Shown: in pieces, positions 54,101 to 62,034 of the stretch
How positions within the stretch are numbered: the first letter of the stretch is position 1
Layout of the letters: each line of letters starts with the position of its first letter
Source of the DNA: Candidatus Praeruminimicrobium purgamenti
GTDB taxonomy: Bacteria > Elusimicrobiota > Endomicrobiia > Endomicrobiales > Endomicrobiaceae
DNA length: 64,000 nt
Direction of reading: 5' to 3'
NCBI GenBank assembly: GCA_018433585.1
Contig: JAHDQW010000002.1
Coordinates: 62,001-126,000, forward strand
Program-made: the position numbers and the translations under genes
The notes under the pieces: model-generated
Seen by the model: only the letters and a program-made list of their open reading frames with translations
Told to the model about the DNA's origin: nothing
Databases searched by the model: none

Positions 54101-55228
54101 CTAATAAATATAAGATTCAACAGCATCTAAAACATTCTCTACAAGAACTTTATCCATACAAGTAACTTTTTCACGGCAAAACTGTCTGTAACAGCAATTG
54201 CAATCCAAAGACGCAATTTTAGTCCCTCTTGAATACATTTCAATTTCATTTGAAGAAGTAGGTCCGAAAATTGCGACAACATTCTTTTTAAGACCCAAAG
54301 CGGCATGCATTGCCATAGTATCGCCGCAGACCACAAGGTCACAGAGATCAACCATGGCGAAAAATTCCTGTACTGAATTATCTGTACCGGTTGAATAGAC
54401 ATTTTTTATCTTCGCCGATACTATTTGTTTTATTTCGTCTTCATCGTCTTTTCCGCCGAGCAAAAGTATCGTGTATCCTTTTGCCGATAAAACTTTTATC
54501 AGTTCAATATATTTATCGGAATTCCATTTTTTCATTACCCATCTTTTTCCCGCACCTGGGTTTATTCCTATTATTCTGCTTTTTTTGATCTTTTTTGAAG
54601 CAATAAAATCTTTAGCTTTTTGTTCCGCCTGTTTTGAAACAGGAACGACAATTTCATAATCATCTTTTGGCAATTCAAGTATTTTGGCCATCCAAAATTG
54701 GTATGTTTCCGTATTTGCCTTCTTCAAAACATCATAAGCGCTGGTCAGAAGCCATTGCTTTGAATAATTGTTGGATGTTTGTATTATTCTTGAGTTATTA
54801 AGCCAATATCCGATTTTCTTATCCGCAAAAGACAAAGAAGCAAAAGATAAACTTTCAGGAGAAAGGTCCAGATTAACGACAATATTATATTTAACCGAAG
54901 TTAAAAAATTAAAAACTTTATCGTCATTAACAATAACGGCGTTTATATATTTATTGCCTTCCAAAACAGCCGCATTTTTTTTGTCCACAAGCCAGTCAAT
55001 TTTTGGATTTTTATATTTTTTCTTAAGTCCTTCCAAGACAAAAGTCGTCCTCAACACATCTCCCATTGCGCCGAGTTTTATTATTAAAATTTTCATCTGC
55101 CCTGATTTCTTATTTACGGAAGAATATTTTTTGCATGTTCCGCAAACGGAGTTGAAATCTTTTTGATATTTGCACGGTCTGTCCAAAGGAAAGTTTATGC
55201 AGTCTGTATACAATTTATATTTATTCAT
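54101..55228 (-). CDS. GT9 glycosyltransferase (heptosyltransferase-like) with cysteine-rich termini
   Basis: The 375-residue protein begins with a 44-residue cysteine-bearing stretch (Cys10, Cys19, Cys29, Cys32; DRPCKYQ and CGTCKKY), then a GT-B core starting MKILIIKLGAMGDVLRTTFVLEGL. The second half has INPGAGKRWVMKKWN, CGDTMAMHAALGL and VAIFGPTSS, typical of ADP-heptose:LPS heptosyltransferases. The C-terminus has another cluster, CNCCYRQFCREKVTC. The Cys may bind zinc or an Fe-S cluster. Core-type envelope glycan assembly is likely. Confidence 0.88.
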   Translation of the reverse strand: MNKYKLYTDCINFPLDRPCKYQKDFNSVCGTCKKYSSVNKKSGQMKILIIKLGAMGDVLRTTFVLEGLKKKYKNPKIDWLVDKKNAAVLEGNKYINAVIVNDDKVFNFLTSVKYNIVVNLDLSPESLSFASLSFADKKIGYWLNNSRIIQTSNNYSKQWLLTSAYDVLKKANTETYQFWMAKILELPKDDYEIVVPVSKQAEQKAKDFIASKKIKKSRIIGINPGAGKRWVMKKWNSDKYIELIKVLSAKGYTILLLGGKDDEDEIKQIVSAKIKNVYSTGTDNSVQEFFAMVDLCDLVVCGDTMAMHAALGLKKNVVAIFGPTSSNEIEMYSRGTKIASLDCNCCYRQFCREKVTCMDKVLVENVLDAVESYIY

Positions 55229-55269
55229 GATTGATTAGTTTAGCAAATTGTTATTTTTTGGTCAAAATA

Positions 55270-56082
55270 TCAGATTATTTCCTGATATACTATTCTGTCT
55301 ATGTTGTTCATTCTTAAAATTTTGTCATCAGGCATAACATCATTTTTATAATAAACGGCGTTGCCTTTGATGTATAAACCATTATCTAAAACCGCCGTTT
55401 TTTTTCTGCATGAATAATTGCATACTTTTAAATATTTACCATTCATTGCGCCGCAATATCTCGTAACCGTAAGCAGCATATACGGAAAATACAAACTTGC
55501 TTTAAGTTTTTTTGTCAAAACAGAAAGCATATTCCATTTCAAATTATCTATTTCTATTCTTGAAACGTTATTTTTTAACAAAAAATCAAAAAACTCATCA
55601 GACTCCACGGAATGTCTTGAAAATATGTCAACCAGCTGTTTTGGAATATCTTTCGATCGTATGATTTTATCTCCCGTATCTGATTTAACTATTTTTATTT
55701 TATCCTGCTTGTTTTGCAAAATAACGTCCGCCCGAGGATCTTTTTTCTGCTTTGTCAAAAGCCTTCCCATTACAAGATTCATTTCAGGATAATGTTTTCT
55801 TATAAAATAAAAAAGTCCCCAGTCGTTAAATATAATTTCCGGTTTACCTCCGGATACTTTTTTAAGTTTTTTTAATATTGCGTGCATTTCGCCGAAAGAT
55901 TTATCCGTAAGAAAAGGAAACAGCAGCGAAATTGCTGTTTTACCGCCGTAAAAAGCCGTTAAAGCCGCTGTATTTGAGAAATCCAAATCGTTTTCGCAGT
56001 AATCATTGCCGATATAGATTCTGTCTATGCCGGCTAAATCAGCGGTTGAAATTTTATTATTTACTATTTTTATTTTTTGCAT
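55270..56082 (-). CDS. U32-family protein, UbiV-like
   Basis: The 270-residue protein resembles the U32 peptidase-like family in the UbiV branch: IFNDWGLFYFIRKHYPEMNLVMGRLLTKQKKDPR at about residues 84-117. Several Cys in the second half (CGAMN, KVCNYSCRKK) fit the cluster ligands found in that family. UbiU/UbiV form a heterodimer with [4Fe-4S] clusters for oxygen-independent hydroxylation of ubiquinone precursors; this organism is not expected to make ubiquinone, so the substrate is unknown. It overlaps the partner U32 gene by 26 bp. Confidence 0.75.
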   Translation of the reverse strand: MQKIKIVNNKISTADLAGIDRIYIGNDYCENDLDFSNTAALTAFYGGKTAISLLFPFLTDKSFGEMHAILKKLKKVSGGKPEIIFNDWGLFYFIRKHYPEMNLVMGRLLTKQKKDPRADVILQNKQDKIKIVKSDTGDKIIRSKDIPKQLVDIFSRHSVESDEFFDFLLKNNVSRIEIDNLKWNMLSVLTKKLKASLYFPYMLLTVTRYCGAMNGKYLKVCNYSCRKKTAVLDNGLYIKGNAVYYKNDVMPDDKILRMNNIDRIVYQEII

Positions 56083-57034
56083 AAAGATCCCTGCACAAAC
56101 ATACTTTAGGATTACATTTTATATTCTTACTTTCATACAAAAACCGGCCGCAAAAAGACCGGAATTTTTCGAACGTAATATTTTTCTTTTCCAGTTCCTT
56201 TTCTATTTTCAAAACCGAATCTATTATGGATATACCGTCAGAATTTGTTATGGTTCTGTTAGGGATTTTGACTGTTATGTTTTTTAATTTTCTTAAATGG
56301 TATAAACTGCATATATTGCACTTGTAAGGAAGCATTTTTTTACAATCAAATTTATTTGCCTGTTTTTTTTGCCCCAGTCCGCGAAACATATCCATGCATA
56401 AAGTCGACTGCACGCTCAAGTCATACCTTTTTGATTTGTCCGTTTCCTGAACATGCAGAGAAGAACAGTAGCCGTCTATGAAGAAACAGCCGTCAGCCAT
56501 TAAGAAAAATACTTCAAAACGCATTTCAGGAAATTTTTTGACTATGCTTAAAATTTCCAAAGCCGTCAACTGTCTGTCCAAAACTATTCCCGATGCTCCG
56601 AGATTTTTATAAAAAGCCGCCGCATAAGCGTTCAGATTAGCGCCCAAAGTCGAAATTATTATCTTTTTAGAATATTTTTGTCTGCGTAAAAGCAGAATAA
56701 GATTTATATCGTTAATAATAAGACCTTTAACGGCAGGAAATTTTGAAATTTGTTTTATGCTTTTCAATATCCACGGCAGCTGCCGCGCTGTATAATTAAC
56801 ATTAAACACAACATAAACTGACATTCCGTATTTTTCGGCTTTTACGGCGGCGGCGGAAAATGCTTTTAATCCGAAGAAACTTCCTCCCTCCCCCCTTCTG
56901 TTTATCGTATTAAAAGCCACAGGCCATTTTTTTTCCGAAACAGAATCATAAAAGCCGGCATACACTTCTTTTATTCCTTTTGAATAAAAGGCTTCTATTG
57001 AATCCGACGGAGATAATCCCGGTAAAATGTTCAA
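56057..57034 (-). CDS. U32-family protein, UbiU/YegQ-like
   Basis: The 325-residue protein has the U32 pattern, with NFINRRGEGG-like start FNTINRRGEGGSFFG, a beta/alpha-barrel region (ISTLGANLNAYAAAFYKNLGASGIVLDRQLTALEI), and DGCFFIDGYCSSLH near 175-190. Further Cys lie in LPYKCNICSLYHL and the C-terminal KCNPKVCLC. The pairing with a UbiV-like partner recalls the UbiU-UbiV heterodimer. It follows the radical SAM gene by 4 bp. Confidence 0.75.
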   Translation of the reverse strand: MNILPGLSPSDSIEAFYSKGIKEVYAGFYDSVSEKKWPVAFNTINRRGEGGSFFGLKAFSAAAVKAEKYGMSVYVVFNVNYTARQLPWILKSIKQISKFPAVKGLIINDINLILLLRRQKYSKKIIISTLGANLNAYAAAFYKNLGASGIVLDRQLTALEILSIVKKFPEMRFEVFFLMADGCFFIDGYCSSLHVQETDKSKRYDLSVQSTLCMDMFRGLGQKKQANKFDCKKMLPYKCNICSLYHLRKLKNITVKIPNRTITNSDGISIIDSVLKIEKELEKKNITFEKFRSFCGRFLYESKNIKCNPKVCLCRDLYAKNKNSK

Positions 57035-57038
57035 TTTA

Positions 57039-58487
57039 TTATCCGTTTTTTATTAATTTTTTGTCTTTATTTAAACTGTAATATATTTTTGACAGCAAAT
57101 ATCCCTGAAAAATTATGATTAAAGCTTTCGCCGTCTGCAATAAAAATTTTATTTTTCTTTTTGTTTTGAGAAATAATTTAAAAAGTCTTCTGAAATTAAG
57201 ATAAAATTTTCTCTGTCCCGACAAAATGAAATAATTGATTCTTGCGGAATCAAAACTGTTTAAATCGTTTGAAAAATAAGAAAAATTCATAAAACCGCCG
57301 TCTTTGGAATCGTATCTTCTGCCGGCGATTTCATACAAATGCGAATATTTAAAAAAAGAAGCTATGTCGAAATCAGAACCGCACGCATAATTAACGGTCT
57401 GCATCATTTCTTCTTCAGTCTCATTTTCAAAACCAAGCATAAAATATCCGCAGACTATAATATTTTTATCAGAAGTCTCTTTTATTATTTTTTTTGCAAG
57501 GTCCAAGTCCAGATTTTTGCGTATTTCCTTTTGGATTCTCATCGAAGCGGTCTCTATAGCATACGTCACTTTATAAACGCCTGAACGTTTAAACAAATCT
57601 ATCATTTCGTTATCTATGCGGTCAACTCTGAGTCCGTGAGGAAACGCTATTGAAATCTGCAGATTTTCGGCAATGATTGCGCGAAGTATGCTTTTGCTCC
57701 ATTCAGTATCAAAGTTAAAAACGGCGTCGAAAAAATGAATTTCTTTAACGTTAAATTTTTCTGTCAGACGTTTTATTTCCGCTGCAACTCCGGCAACGCT
57801 TCTTTTTCTGAACTTTTGCCCCAAATACATTCTGTTCGTACAGTAAGAACATTCAAAAGGACATCCGAAAGAAGCCGACACAGGCATATAAAAATTTTCT
57901 TTATTAATTCCGTTCCATCCCTGATAACGCGAATACTTTTTTACATCTACTGAATTCCATATTTTATCCGCAATTACAAAATCATCAACATTATCATACA
58001 GAGGCCTCTCGGGATTTTTTATGAAGTCTTTGCCTTTTCTGAAACAGATGCCTTCAATAGCTGATATTTCCGCCTTTTTATTCAAAGAATCCGCAACCTC
58101 GCAGAAAGAAACATAGCTTTCGCCGTATACAACGATATCAATATTAAAATCCTGCAGGAGTCTTTCTTTTACAATGCTGGCAAGCTGACCGGAAACGGCA
58201 ACCGTAATATCTTTGCCGGCAAGTTTTACAAGACCGGCGAATTTATGAAGAAGTTCCGCTTCCCATACGTTAGCGCTGAAAAGGACAATATCAACATTCC
58301 TGTCTTTTATAAGACGAAGGAATTTTTCATCGTTTTCGTAATCATAACCGCTGTTAAAGAATGTATATTGATAAACGCCCGGATATTTTAACTCTATAAA
58401 TGACGCGGCAATAAACAAATCCGTTTCAGGCAGAGAAGCTCCTGTTCCGGAATCAACGAAAGTTTTAACAAAAAGAATATTGCTCAT
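57039..58487 (-). CDS. B12-binding-type radical SAM protein
   Basis: The 482-residue protein has an N-terminal Rossmann-like domain of the cobalamin-binding radical SAM type (residues 1 to about 140), then the radical SAM core with the cluster motif GCPFECSYC (Cys209, Cys213, Cys216) and later HFFDAVFNFD and YAIETAS. I do not see a clear DxHxxG cobalamin base-off motif, so B12 use is uncertain. The C-terminal 130 residues are basic and helical. Enzymes of this class methylate or rearrange unactivated carbons. It is followed 4 bp later by the two U32 genes and preceded by the DUF5989-like gene. Confidence 0.85.
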   Translation of the reverse strand: MSNILFVKTFVDSGTGASLPETDLFIAASFIELKYPGVYQYTFFNSGYDYENDEKFLRLIKDRNVDIVLFSANVWEAELLHKFAGLVKLAGKDITVAVSGQLASIVKERLLQDFNIDIVVYGESYVSFCEVADSLNKKAEISAIEGICFRKGKDFIKNPERPLYDNVDDFVIADKIWNSVDVKKYSRYQGWNGINKENFYMPVSASFGCPFECSYCTNRMYLGQKFRKRSVAGVAAEIKRLTEKFNVKEIHFFDAVFNFDTEWSKSILRAIIAENLQISIAFPHGLRVDRIDNEMIDLFKRSGVYKVTYAIETASMRIQKEIRKNLDLDLAKKIIKETSDKNIIVCGYFMLGFENETEEEMMQTVNYACGSDFDIASFFKYSHLYEIAGRRYDSKDGGFMNFSYFSNDLNSFDSARINYFILSGQRKFYLNFRRLFKLFLKTKRKIKFLLQTAKALIIIFQGYLLSKIYYSLNKDKKLIKNG

Positions 58488-58498
58488 AGTTATTTATT

Positions 58499-58675
58499 TT
58501 AAAATAATGCGTATATTATAGGAAGGACGGAACTGTTGCCCGCAAGGCTTATAAACAGTCCCAAAAAAGCAATAACCATAAGCAGCGGAAGAAGCCACCA
58601 TTTTTTATTTTTTACTATCAAAATAAAAAGCTGGTAGACAACCGTAAAATTTGTTCTTAAGCGCCCTTTTGGCAT
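58499..58675 (-). CDS. DUF5989 (SxtK-like) small membrane protein, 58 residues
   Basis: The reverse strand from 58675 encodes a 58-residue protein starting MPKGRLRTNFTVVYQLF, with one membrane span (WWLLPLLMVIAFLGLFISLA, about 27-46) and the end SVLPIIYALF. The pattern W-LP...PFIYALF with a short basic N-terminus is that of DUF5989 proteins, found next to SxtJ-type membrane proteins, SGNH hydrolases and carbamoyltransferases and resembling SxtK of saxitoxin clusters. AGG lies seven bases before the ATG. It starts 12 bp after the MORN-type gene and ends 11 bp before the radical SAM gene. Confidence 0.75.
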   Translation of the reverse strand: MPKGRLRTNFTVVYQLFILIVKNKKWWLLPLLMVIAFLGLFISLAGNSSVLPIIYALF

Positions 58676-58687
58676 AGACCTGTCCGT

Positions 58688-59224
58688 TTATTTTATTTTT
58701 GAAACATGTTCGGAAACTTTTTTACCGTTTTTGAACAGCACAACTTTTTTTTCATTTGCGGCGTAATCGAAAAAAAACGATTCCCCGTCTAACGCGCCGT
58801 CTTTGTAATTAAGCTTAAAAGCAATATCGCCGTTTATGTTAAAAATTTCAGTAGGCCCGTTTAATATTCCGGCTTTATACATTGACTTAACTTTCTCGTA
58901 AGGAGGATTGAATCGCACGGAATACTTCCTCTGTAAAAAGATGCACTGCCCTTCAAATTTATTGTTTTTGATATTTACGATAGCAACCGGAAGATTGTTA
59001 AAATTTAAAAGTTTTAACTTACCGTCCGGAAGGCCGCCTGTCATTTTAACAAGTTTATTGCCTTTATAATACTGCTTCGCTATTTCTTTGTATTTTCTGT
59101 AATAAGTTATATCGTAATTGCTGTTATCGTATGTGGTAAGCGTAAAATCAATATATTCAGCGCAATACGCAATTACAGGAAAAAACAATGATATTAAGAG
59201 TGGAATAAATATTTTTTTTATCAT
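58688..59224 (-). CDS. Secreted MORN-like protein
   Basis: The 178-residue protein has a signal peptide (MIKKIFIPLLISLFFPVIAYCA, cleavage after residue 22). The mature part has a few MORN-type repeat units (GGLPDGKLKLLNFN, AGILNGPTEIFNINGD, DGALDGESFFFDY), similar to the YwqK-like repeats in the lipoprotein at 29001. Its start overlaps the end of the SGNH/TPR gene by 4 bp (ATGA). The role is unknown; in this cluster it may act in the periplasm. Confidence 0.72.
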   Translation of the reverse strand: MIKKIFIPLLISLFFPVIAYCAEYIDFTLTTYDNSNYDITYYRKYKEIAKQYYKGNKLVKMTGGLPDGKLKLLNFNNLPVAIVNIKNNKFEGQCIFLQRKYSVRFNPPYEKVKSMYKAGILNGPTEIFNINGDIAFKLNYKDGALDGESFFFDYAANEKKVVLFKNGKKVSEHVSKIK

Positions 59225-60978
59225 TTTCTTATTACTTTATTTTCAGCAAGCGCAGCATAAACGTTATCGGCGATTATTCTGTGCCCTTCAGGCGTACAAT
59301 GGTCAAAATCAAGAAAGTATTTATCATACCCGTCTTCTTCGGCTATTTTTTCAAAAACGCTGTAGTTATCAATGAATATTATATTATTTTTTTCCGCCGT
59401 CTGTCTTAAAAGGTTGTTAACCGCATGATAAGGAAACGGATAATTTTGAATTATAAGTTTTATGTCCTTTTTTCTGCAGATATCAATAATTTTTTCTATG
59501 TCAGCCTGCAGCCATTCCAAAATATCTTCTTCAAAACGCTCCCTGTTTTTAAAAGACTCTTTGCATGTGTTAAAAGAAGTGTTATTTTGCAAATCAGGAT
59601 ATTTTTTGGAAATTTCCTCAAACTTGTTAAGCACATATTTTGCATCATATTTATTTTGAAGGTCAAACGCTTTTGAAAAATAATAATAACAATGCAAATC
59701 AAGTCTTGGATTCTGCTCAAAAGCTTTTAAGAAGTATTCAACTGCTTCGCCGAACTTGCCGTAATAAATTAAATAATAGGCCATTCTGTAATAAAAATTT
59801 TTAAACCTTGTAGTGATTCCTTCTTCAAGAAATTTAGTTTCGTAAAGTTCCTGGGCTTTTTCAAATTCTCCGTTTTCTCTGTAAAAAGAAAGCATTATTT
59901 CATATGTTCTTCTGTTTTCCGGCTCAAGCCGTATTATTTTATCAAGATAGTTCTTTGCAAGTTTAAGCCTTCTTTCTTTTTCCGCCTTATCTTTTATAAA
60001 AACCGTTTTATTTAAATAATAATTGATAATGTTGCAATAACCTTCATAAGGGTTTTCGGCAATAAAATCATTAAAAGCCTTGAGCTTTTCTTTTTCATTC
60101 ATATCTGCATTATCAAGACAGTAAAAGACAAACATTTCTTTTGCCTGTTCAGGATTGTACTTTTTTGCAAGCCGGTAATATTGTTCTGCTTTGGCTTTGT
60201 CGCCTATAAAAGCATAAATATGAACTATATCCACCAAAATTTTCTTCTTTTCCTGTTCCGAAAGATCTTCTATCATCGCTTTGACTTTCTTATTGCCGGC
60301 GCTGACAAAAGAACTTTGCATAGGAAGCCTGTCATTTTTTCTTGATATGTAATAGTTCGCCATATGCAGAGTGCCGTGCGTCTTGTCTATCTGCATTGCA
60401 TCGGAAAAAATTTTCTCTATATCGTTTGATAAATAATATCCTGTGTTTGGAGTTTCGCTGAAAGATTTTACAATCTGTTTTTTCAAGAATCTGTTTTCAA
60501 CCGACAACTTCATTATCTGATACATTTTATATATTCTCAATTTCTGGTAAAAATTGATTTTTTTCATTCCGTAAAAATTATATTTGTTTGCAGCGCCGAC
60601 AAGAAGAACTATCGCTTCGGGATTATTTGCCGCCGTATAGTTTTCTATTGCTTCCAAAACCTGCGATGAATTTGATTCGCATATTCCTAAATTTAAAACC
60701 GCAGTATTATCGGAAGCGGTCATTTTATTCAAAATGCCGGGATATGACAAATCTTTAGTGCCTAATCCGCCGACCGTATAGGAGTCGCCGAAACAGGCAA
60801 CTATTTTGTCATGCTTTGCGATTGTTTCTTCGGACATGTAATCAGGTCTGCCCTGCTGCCATTTTTTGCCTAAAAGTCTTAAAGACAATTCAAGCAAAGT
60901 GAAGAGCAAAAGCAAACTGACAATAAATATTGATAACTTTATAAAAAGAGATTTTAAGTTAATCTTTTTAAACTTCAA
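59221..60978 (-). CDS. Membrane-anchored SGNH hydrolase with TPR insert
   Basis: The 585-residue protein has an N-terminal membrane helix (about residues 14-33) and then SGNH motifs: FGDSYT with Ser66 as nucleophile, a block III region LVGAANKYNFYG, and the C-terminal DFDHCTPEGH with the Asp-His pair. Between them, from about 175 to 480, lies a long helical region with TPR-like repeats (e.g. AFIGDKAKAEQYYRLAKKYNPE and YYGKFGEAVEYFLKAFEQNPR). The catalytic domain would face the periplasm. Such enzymes de-esterify or acylate surface glycans. It lies 71 bp after the PP-loop gene and overlaps the MORN-type gene by 4 bp. Confidence 0.83.
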   Translation of the reverse strand: MKFKKINLKSLFIKLSIFIVSLLLLFTLLELSLRLLGKKWQQGRPDYMSEETIAKHDKIVACFGDSYTVGGLGTKDLSYPGILNKMTASDNTAVLNLGICESNSSQVLEAIENYTAANNPEAIVLLVGAANKYNFYGMKKINFYQKLRIYKMYQIMKLSVENRFLKKQIVKSFSETPNTGYYLSNDIEKIFSDAMQIDKTHGTLHMANYYISRKNDRLPMQSSFVSAGNKKVKAMIEDLSEQEKKKILVDIVHIYAFIGDKAKAEQYYRLAKKYNPEQAKEMFVFYCLDNADMNEKEKLKAFNDFIAENPYEGYCNIINYYLNKTVFIKDKAEKERRLKLAKNYLDKIIRLEPENRRTYEIMLSFYRENGEFEKAQELYETKFLEEGITTRFKNFYYRMAYYLIYYGKFGEAVEYFLKAFEQNPRLDLHCYYYFSKAFDLQNKYDAKYVLNKFEEISKKYPDLQNNTSFNTCKESFKNRERFEEDILEWLQADIEKIIDICRKKDIKLIIQNYPFPYHAVNNLLRQTAEKNNIIFIDNYSVFEKIAEEDGYDKYFLDFDHCTPEGHRIIADNVYAALAENKVIRK

Positions 60979-61049
60979 ATCTTTAACCCTGTATTATTTT
61001 ATTATCACTATACTTAATTTTATTATTTTATACCAGCAAAAACAAGCTT

Positions 61050-61877
61050 TTATTGCTTATAACGGAATAATATGCTGTTTTCTTTACCGTTTAAAAAGTC
61101 TTTAATGTGCATTGTCATTCTTTGGGATTTTGCAGTAAAAAATTCATGAAGTGTTTTTTTGTACTTTTCAACGCCGTATTTTTCAATAAAATGCGAATTT
61201 AACGCCATGTTCGACAAAAACTGCTGAAAGCACCTTGCCTGCATTTTCTTATCTATCAAACTGCCTTTGACATTATCGGAATCAAAGAAACCTTTCTCTT
61301 TTAAAAAAGTGCCTGTAGTTTTAACATCTTCCGGTTCTTCCTCTTTTGAAAGGCCTAGTTTTGCCTGCCACGTTAAATTTTTAGGACCGTTCATTTCATA
61401 AACAGGAGACGAATACGAAATATTAAATGATTTGTATAAATCCGTTATCACGCTTACAACTTCTTTTACCTGATCAGTGGCTATTCCTGAACCGGCATCT
61501 TTATTTGCTCCGTCAAAAACGGTGTCAATCCCGTTATCTATACAGTAGAGTATTGTGCGCATATGCATTGCCATCTTGCATAAACCGCATACGGCAAGAT
61601 TAAAAAAGCCGAATTTGAATAAATTTTTAAAATAATCGTCATATACGACCAGTTTATACATTTTATCGATATCAATTACTGTTCTTACAAATTTATCTTT
61701 ACCAAAGAGCGCCTGCAGTCTTGCCACATTATAATCTATATTTGACGTATTAAAAATTCCGTATCTTCTGTACGAAATCAAATGAATTTTTTCAAATTCA
61801 GGCGCTTTAAGAAAAACAGCGCATGTTGAATCGGTACCGCCGGAATATAAAATTACCGCTTCTTTATTTTTTGCCAT
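61050..61877 (-). CDS. PP-loop ATP pyrophosphatase family protein
   Basis: The 275-residue protein has the PP-loop SGGTDS (12-17) in VILYSGGTDSTCAVFL, and CGLCKMAMHMRTILYC with Cys97 and Cys100, followed by FDGANKDAGSGIATDQ. This is the adenine-nucleotide alpha-hydrolase fold of QueC, ThiI/TtcA and sugar amidotransferases (WbpG-like), which activate a substrate by adenylation and then add N or S. The substrate is unknown. The gene overlaps the 56-residue membrane gene by 14 bp and lies in the envelope cluster, so an amination or thiolation of a glycan or lipid precursor is conceivable. Confidence 0.82.
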   Translation of the reverse strand: MAKNKEAVILYSGGTDSTCAVFLKAPEFEKIHLISYRRYGIFNTSNIDYNVARLQALFGKDKFVRTVIDIDKMYKLVVYDDYFKNLFKFGFFNLAVCGLCKMAMHMRTILYCIDNGIDTVFDGANKDAGSGIATDQVKEVVSVITDLYKSFNISYSSPVYEMNGPKNLTWQAKLGLSKEEEPEDVKTTGTFLKEKGFFDSDNVKGSLIDKKMQARCFQQFLSNMALNSHFIEKYGVEKYKKTLHEFFTAKSQRMTMHIKDFLNGKENSILFRYKQ

Positions 61878-62034
61878 TTTTCAGTCCGTTCAAAATTGTC
61901 TTCATAGTACGGTAATATATAAAATAAAACCCCTGAACAACCCATCCGACAAATTCTGCATACAATATTCTCAGCCTGCACGGCATCAGCAAAGCTGCGC
62001 CGCAAATAATATAAACAAAAAATGTTTTTATCAT
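61864..62034 (-). CDS. Small membrane protein, 56 residues, coupled to SGNH and PP-loop genes
   Basis: The frame from 62034 encodes MIKTFFVYIICGAALLMPC at the start, a central amphipathic segment (RLRILYAEFVGWVVQGFYFIYYRTM) and a basic tail (LNGLKNGKK), 56 residues in all. There are two hydrophobic segments with a Cys-rich turn. The ATG overlaps the stop of the SGNH gene by 4 bp (ATGA) and the stop lies 14 bp inside the next gene, so coupling argues that it is translated. I recognise no family. A different open frame on the same strand here lacks this coupling. Confidence 0.65.
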   Translation of the reverse strand: MIKTFFVYIICGAALLMPCRLRILYAEFVGWVVQGFYFIYYRTMKTILNGLKNGKK

